Below, one piece after another: positions 60,277 to 64,000 of a stretch of DNA of 64,000 nucleotides (positions are counted from its first letter, which is position 1; each line of letters begins with the position of its first letter). The notes beneath the pieces are model-generated. The model searched no databases. It was not told the origin of the DNA and saw nothing but the letters and a program-made list of their open reading frames with translations. The position numbers and the translations under genes are program-made. This DNA comes from Adhaeribacter_A terreus (GTDB lineage Bacteria; Bacteroidota; Bacteroidia; Cytophagales; Hymenobacteraceae): contig NZ_JBHSKT010000013.1 in NCBI RefSeq assembly GCF_042657365.1, positions 13,448 to 77,447 of the forward strand, read 5' to 3'.

Positions 60277-60538
60277 TTAAAATAATTAATAATGAATAAT
60301 TAAGAATTAATAATTGATTGGTAAATGTGAAAATGAGCAGCAAAACAACTTTTAAAAAACTTAAAAAAAAGGTTTGCAAGTTCCTCGTCCCCCTTTGGAG
60401 GGGGTAGGGGAGGATTTTTTAGGATATCTGATCAAATAATAAAATCTGATAAATCTCCTATCCTCCCCCTACCCCTCCAAAGGGGGACTTTTACCGTATA
60501 TGCATTATTTCAATCAGCAATTAACAATCAACAATTCT
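60277..60538. repeat. Inverted-repeat region between dxr and rseP
   Basis: AATAATTAAT-type simple sequence (60282-60320) followed by inverted GTCCCCCTTTGGAGGGGGTA (60387-60420) and its complement (60455-60488). The same outer word flanks 34882-35070. Confidence 0.7.
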
Positions 60539-61708
60539 TTAGTACTTCACCTTCAGCTCTTTGGCTAAGCGGCGCGTTTCGGCGTCGGTTTGCACGTAGT
60601 CTTCCAGCGAAGGACGTGCAATATACGCAACTTTGGCCATACAGCTTTCAATTAAGTCGGGCATCTGTAAAAATCCGAGCTCATCGTTCAGAAAAGCGGC
60701 TACCGCAATTTCGTTGGCGGCATTTAACACGCAGGGTGCGTTTCCGCCTTTGGCCAGCGCATCGTAAGCCAGTTGCAGATTCCGGAACGTTTCCAGATCG
60801 GGTTGTTCGAAAGTAAGCTGGCTGAAATTCCGGAAATCAAAACGGGGAAAATCAGATTTTAAACGGTTTGGATAGCCCATTGCGTATTGAATAGGCAGCT
60901 TCATATCGGGCAAACCCATTTGCGCTTTCATACTGCCATCTTCGAATTGCACCAGCGAGTGAATAATGCTTTGCGGATGCACTACTACTTCTATCTGCTC
61001 GTTTCTTAGCCCGAACAACCATTTCGCTTCGATCACTTCCAGGCCTTTGTTCATTAAACTGGCTGAATCGATGGTGATCTTGGCGCCCATGGTCCAGTTA
61101 GGGTGTTTCAGGGCTTGGGCTTTGGTTACGGTTTCTAAAAATGTTTTATTCTTTCCCCGGAACGGCCCGCCGGAAGCCGTGAGAATTATTTTCTCGATCG
61201 GGTTATGAAATTCGCCGGCCAGGCATTGAAAAATGGCGCTGTGCTCGGAATCTACGGGGTAAATGTTCACGCCTTTTTCACGGGCCAGCTTGGTGATCAG
61301 CTCTCCGGCAACTACCAGGGTTTCTTTATTCGCCAGGGCAATAGTTTTTCCGGCGTTTATAGCGCGAATGGTTGGCTGCAAGCCGGCATAACCTACCATG
61401 GCGGTTAAAACCAGATCTACGGTTTCCATTTCTACCACGCTGCAAATGGCATTGGCGCCGGAGTACACTTTAATATCGTGCGGGTCTAAGGCGTCAAACA
61501 CTTCGTTGTAAAGCGCATCGTTGGCAATAACTACCGCGTTCGGTTTGTAGGCCAGCGCCTGCGCTATGAGTAATTTTGCGTTGTGGTTGGCGGTTAAAAC
61601 TTCCAGCTCAAAACTTTCCGGGTTGGCTTCTATCACTTCCAGGGCCTGCGTACCGATGGAACCGGTGGAGCCTAGTATTGCAATTCTTTTTTTCAAGGTG
61701 TTATTCAA
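60539..61708 (-). CDS. dxr: 1-deoxy-D-xylulose 5-phosphate reductoisomerase
   Basis: A 389-residue protein. LGSTGSIGTQALEVIEANPESFEL (NADPH-binding), ALANKETLVVAGELI, VDSEHSAIFQCL and LTASGGPFRGKN are the Dxr motifs, with metal ligands in the SEHSAIFQC segment. First dedicated step of the MEP isoprenoid pathway. No ATG is available upstream of the conserved region; TTG 61708 or TTG 61696 must start the gene. It is followed by rseP on the same strand. Confidence 0.95.
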   Translation of the reverse strand: MNNTLKKRIAILGSTGSIGTQALEVIEANPESFELEVLTANHNAKLLIAQALAYKPNAVVIANDALYNEVFDALDPHDIKVYSGANAICSVVEMETVDLVLTAMVGYAGLQPTIRAINAGKTIALANKETLVVAGELITKLAREKGVNIYPVDSEHSAIFQCLAGEFHNPIEKIILTASGGPFRGKNKTFLETVTKAQALKHPNWTMGAKITIDSASLMNKGLEVIEAKWLFGLRNEQIEVVVHPQSIIHSLVQFEDGSMKAQMGLPDMKLPIQYAMGYPNRLKSDFPRFDFRNFSQLTFEQPDLETFRNLQLAYDALAKGGNAPCVLNAANEIAVAAFLNDELGFLQMPDLIESCMAKVAYIARPSLEDYVQTDAETRRLAKELKVKY

Positions 61709-62229
61709 ATTTAATCTTTTGTCATCCTGAGCGATAGCGAAGGACCTCGTTAGCGGTAGCAGTTTTTTGATCTTAATAGCTACCGTTTTATATTTGGGGC
61801 TGCCAAAATGCTTTACGCTTCAGGCAAATTTTTCTGCTGCCAGAATCAACCACCCCAACCCCTCCTGTCCAGGCGGGGAGCTGCTTTACTGCCAGGTTAT
61901 AGCTTTGGCAGTTCTTCGGTTTTTTTCTTGTTGAGACAGGGCTTGACCTGTCCGCTCGCATTCCTGATCAAAGCCCCCGTACGCATTTCAAGAAAACGGT
62001 ATCATTTTCATCCCAAAAAGTCAAAAACCTCAAACCTTCATTGCCGCCTGCTTTAGCGGACGGTTTTTAAACCTCCCCGCCTTAAAAAAGGAGGGGTTGG
62101 GGGTGGTTGTACCCACATTATCAAATTTTTGACTTTTTCAGCTCAAAAGCCTATCGTTTTTCCCATCATTTTGTCGCAATAACGTGCGGACAGGTTAAGC
62201 CCTGTCCCTACAAAATCCCGAATTCCAAT
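61709..62229. repeat. Composite repeat nest between dxr and the GH3 gene
   Basis: About 520 bp with no gene. Contains TCATCCTGAGCG word (61721-61754), three AT30 copies (61760-61789, 61993-62022, 62131-62161), an inverted pair ACCACCCCAACCCCTCC / GGAGGGGTTGGGGGTGGT (61849-61880 and 62071-62108), and an inverted GACAGGGCTTGACCTGTCC (61934-61954) with its partner in the 40-base element at 62172-62211, which matches 50328-50367. Confidence 0.8.
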
Positions 62230-63723
62230 TCAAACCTTCAGCAATCCTTCGGCTAAATTCCGGTCGTTGCTTAACCTGGGTACTTTATTCTGACCGCCGA
62301 GTTTGCCCTGGCTGCGCATGTAATCCTGGAAGGCGGCTTCGGGTAAAGCGGTTACTCTAAGCTGCGAAAGCACATTGCCTTTAATCAAGTCGTCGTAATA
62401 GCTGTTCAGTTTGCAGAGCTCGGTATTCAGCGTGCGTTCAAAAGCGGGCATGTTGGCAGGTTTCTTATCGAATTCGATGAGCCATTCGTGGTAAGATGGT
62501 TCGCCTTCGGTGGCACTGATGTGCGGGGCTACGGTAAATTCTGCTACCGAAATGCCGTGGAAATGCCGCAAAGTCTGGAACAAAGCTCTTTCTACTTCTT
62601 CGCCAATTACGTGTTCGCCGAAAGCAGAAATAAAGTGCTTGATGCGACCGGTTACGACTATTTTGTACGGTTTTTTGGAAACGAATTTTACGGTATCACC
62701 AATAGAATAGCCCCACAAACCGGCGTTGCTGCTTAAAACCAGCGCGTAATTCACCCCCTGTTCCACTTCGCCAATAGTTAAACGCGTCGGGTTTTCGTTG
62801 AAGAATTCGCTGGTTGGAATGAATTCGTAAAAAATGCCGCTGTTCAACAAAAGCAAAAGTCCGGAATCTTTCTGCGAGTTCTGGTACGCAATAAAGCCTT
62901 CGGAAGCCGGGTAGGTTTCAATGCTGTCTACGAATTTGCCGATGCTTTTGAAAAGTTTGGCGCGGTACGGATCGAAGTTCACGCCGCCGTAAACGAACAG
63001 CGAAAAATCAGGGAAAATATCTTTTATTTCTTTGCCGGTTCTGGCCTGGAGTTTATCGAAATACATCTGCACCCAGGGTGGAATTCCGGAAATTAAAGTC
63101 ATCTGTTCGGGCAGCGTTTCCTCCACAATTTTATCGAGTTTGGTTTCCCAGTCTTCAACAATATTGGTTTCGAAACTTGGCATTTGGTTGCGGCGCAAAT
63201 AACCCGGCACATGGTGGTTTACAATGCCCGAAAGCCGTCCGGTTTTAATGCCACCAACTTCTTCCAGTTCCGGACTACCAGAAAGGAAAATCAGTTTGCC
63301 ATCCAGGAATTTGCTGTTGCCGGTTTCGTGAATGTAGCTGAGCAGCGCATTTTTTGCACCGTTTATGTGGTTCGGAATGCTGGCTTTGGTAATGGGAATG
63401 TATTTGGTGCCCGAAGTTGTGCCGGAAGTTTTTGCCAGGTAGATCGGTTTTCCGGGCCAGAGCACATCGGGTTCACCGTTTTTTACGCGGTCGAAATACG
63501 ATTTCAGGCCTTCGTAATCGCGCACGGGCACGGCTTTTACAAAATCCTGATGCGTTTTGATGTTGCTGAAACCGTGGTCTTTTCCGAAAGCAGTATTGGC
63601 GGCCTTTTTAATAATATCGGCCAAAACAGCTTGTTGCGCCTGCACTGGATAACGCATCCAATCCTGGTCGCGGCTATTTACCCATGCGGCAAGCGGTTTA
63701 CTTAAAGCGGCTTTTATTCCCAT
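62230..63723 (-). CDS. GH3-family acyl-adenylate/amide synthetase
   Basis: A 497-residue protein of the GH3 (auxin-responsive) family. TSGTTSGTKYIPIT is the ATP-binding motif I, FVYGGVNFDPYRAKLFKSIG and AIYPASEGFIAYQ (YPASEG) follow, and a GDTVKFV motif III with YKIVVTGR is present. The plant enzymes adenylate indole-3-acetic or jasmonic acid and conjugate amino acids. Bacterial members are of unknown substrate; here the chain may make an amide of a fatty or aromatic acid. Starts with ATG 63723, transcribed away from an AT30 copy at 63729. Confidence 0.92.
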   Translation of the reverse strand: MGIKAALSKPLAAWVNSRDQDWMRYPVQAQQAVLADIIKKAANTAFGKDHGFSNIKTHQDFVKAVPVRDYEGLKSYFDRVKNGEPDVLWPGKPIYLAKTSGTTSGTKYIPITKASIPNHINGAKNALLSYIHETGNSKFLDGKLIFLSGSPELEEVGGIKTGRLSGIVNHHVPGYLRRNQMPSFETNIVEDWETKLDKIVEETLPEQMTLISGIPPWVQMYFDKLQARTGKEIKDIFPDFSLFVYGGVNFDPYRAKLFKSIGKFVDSIETYPASEGFIAYQNSQKDSGLLLLLNSGIFYEFIPTSEFFNENPTRLTIGEVEQGVNYALVLSSNAGLWGYSIGDTVKFVSKKPYKIVVTGRIKHFISAFGEHVIGEEVERALFQTLRHFHGISVAEFTVAPHISATEGEPSYHEWLIEFDKKPANMPAFERTLNTELCKLNSYYDDLIKGNVLSQLRVTALPEAAFQDYMRSQGKLGGQNKVPRLSNDRNLAEGLLKV

Positions 63724-63728
63724 TCCGG

Positions 63729-63759
63729 CAGTTTTTTAGCCTGTAAAGATAGCGTTTTT
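63729..63759 (-). repeat. AT30 element
   Basis: Reverse copy CAGTTTTTTAGCCT then GTAAAGATAGCGTTTTT, just upstream of the GH3 start codon. Confidence 0.75.
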
Positions 63760-63925
63760 GAAGGGAATTATTGAATTGTTGATTGTTGACTGATTGATCA
63801 TGCAGAAAATATTTCACTTTGAAAGGAAGCTGAAGTTCTTTTGGGAAGGCATTTTAAAAAATGCACGATTAACTTCTTAGAAACTGTTTTAAAAGTGAAT
63901 TAGCGGGATAAAAAAAGTACCCACT

Positions 63926-64000
63926 TTGGTTAAGAAAGTTATTCGACCAACTATTCAAAACCTCGGTGAGTACCCATCAAAAGAAAGAAAAACGGAAGAG
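63926..64000 (+). CDS. Possible truncated coding start, unknown
   Basis: From a TTG the frame reads MVKKVIRPTIQNLGEYPSKERKTEE and runs off the window. The composition is basic and it could be the N-terminus of a transposase-like or DNA-binding protein, but no family can be named and the start is uncertain. The GTACCCA word recurs at its edges, which might mark an insertion-element end. Confidence 0.2.
   Translation, partial: MVKKVIRPTIQNLGEYPSKERKTEE

Larger units (their letters stand above)
63724..64000. other. Intergenic region at the right edge
   Basis: AT30 copy at 63729-63759 immediately upstream of the GH3 start. AT-rich 63770-63905, then 63911-64000 has a possible small coding frame (see 63926) and two GTACCCA words (63917, 63969). 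Confidence 0.4.

Noticed and set aside
9275..63759. AT30 as a standard promoter: TA-N2/3-TTTG resembles the Bacteroidota -7 box
   Set aside because: Copies also lie between convergent genes and inside 3' ends, many point away from any gene, and no TTTG-type -33 box sits at fixed distance.
1..64000. CRISPR array, rRNA or tRNA genes
   Set aside because: No regularly spaced direct repeats and no cloverleaf or rRNA-like sequence was seen in any gap; a covariance-model scan would be needed to be certain.

Overview
The window looks like a chromosomal segment of a Bacteroidota bacterium, most likely of the order Cytophagales (Hymenobacteraceae or a relative). This is an inference from gene content: a SusC/SusD operon with two small lipoproteins, type IX secretion (T9SS) parts (PorQ and a PorE-like OmpA protein), a T9SS type-B cargo with a gliding-motility-type C-terminal domain, an ECF/THEP1-like pair, a two-component pair with a phytochrome-type kinase, and start codons without Shine-Dalgarno sequences. 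No rRNA, tRNA, CRISPR array, prophage or complete insertion sequence was seen.

Layout. 1-6.5 kb: molybdenum-linked genes (xanthine dehydrogenase xdhB partial and xdhA, a MOSC protein, a multi-pass membrane protein with a THEP1-like P-loop NTPase). 6.5-8.1 kb: a ligD-type PE-LIG DNA ligase broken at an A10 tract. 8.1-14.8 kb: small unknowns, acyl-ACP desaturase, glycosyltransferase, GNAT-like protein, YigZ, CorA. 14.9-22.9 kb: a 911-residue membrane-anchored protein, two tandem paralogous lipoproteins, a FadL-like porin with an SGNH-fold lipoprotein that has lost its catalytic residues, dtd and mazG. 23-27.6 kb: a frameshifted T9SS cargo gene, comB and gcvT. 28-32.2 kb: TetR regulator, histidine kinase and response regulator, cation/proton antiporter. 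32.3-42.1 kb: housekeeping genes (rnhB, Nudix, plsC, gatC, a membrane-TPR protein with an ABC ATPase, cobalamin adenosyltransferase, ilvE, and prfB with its programmed frameshift). 42.5-48.5 kb: SusC/SusD operon. 48.6-63.7 kb: SDR, hslU, porQ, lon, PorE-like protein, DUF6702, rseP, dxr and a GH3-family protein.

The most striking feature is not a gene. About 35 intergenic copies of one short (about 30 bp) element are scattered through the window, in both orientations and at promoter-side as well as terminator-side positions. Its layout is AAAAACG(G/C)TA-N3-TTTT-N6-7-AAAAAG(T), with A/T tracts spaced about one helical turn apart. It is nearly absent from 42.0-50.2 kb, where the SusCD operon also has a distinct codon usage. 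Several other intergenic repeat families, mostly inverted pairs, fill the longer gaps (34.9, 50.3, 58.2, 60.4, 61.7-62.2 kb), and one nested pair brackets mazG.

Together the genes suggest an aerobic, heterotrophic, polymer-scavenging cell: SusCD imports oligomers or other substrates, T9SS exports and anchors surface proteins, Lon/HslU/RseP handle protein quality control, and lipid genes (desaturase, PlsC, GH3, ComB) shape membranes. Three loci show real or apparent reading-frame breaks: ligD (7.5 kb), the T9SS cargo (24.2 kb) and prfB (41.1 kb). Only the prfB break is a known programmed event.
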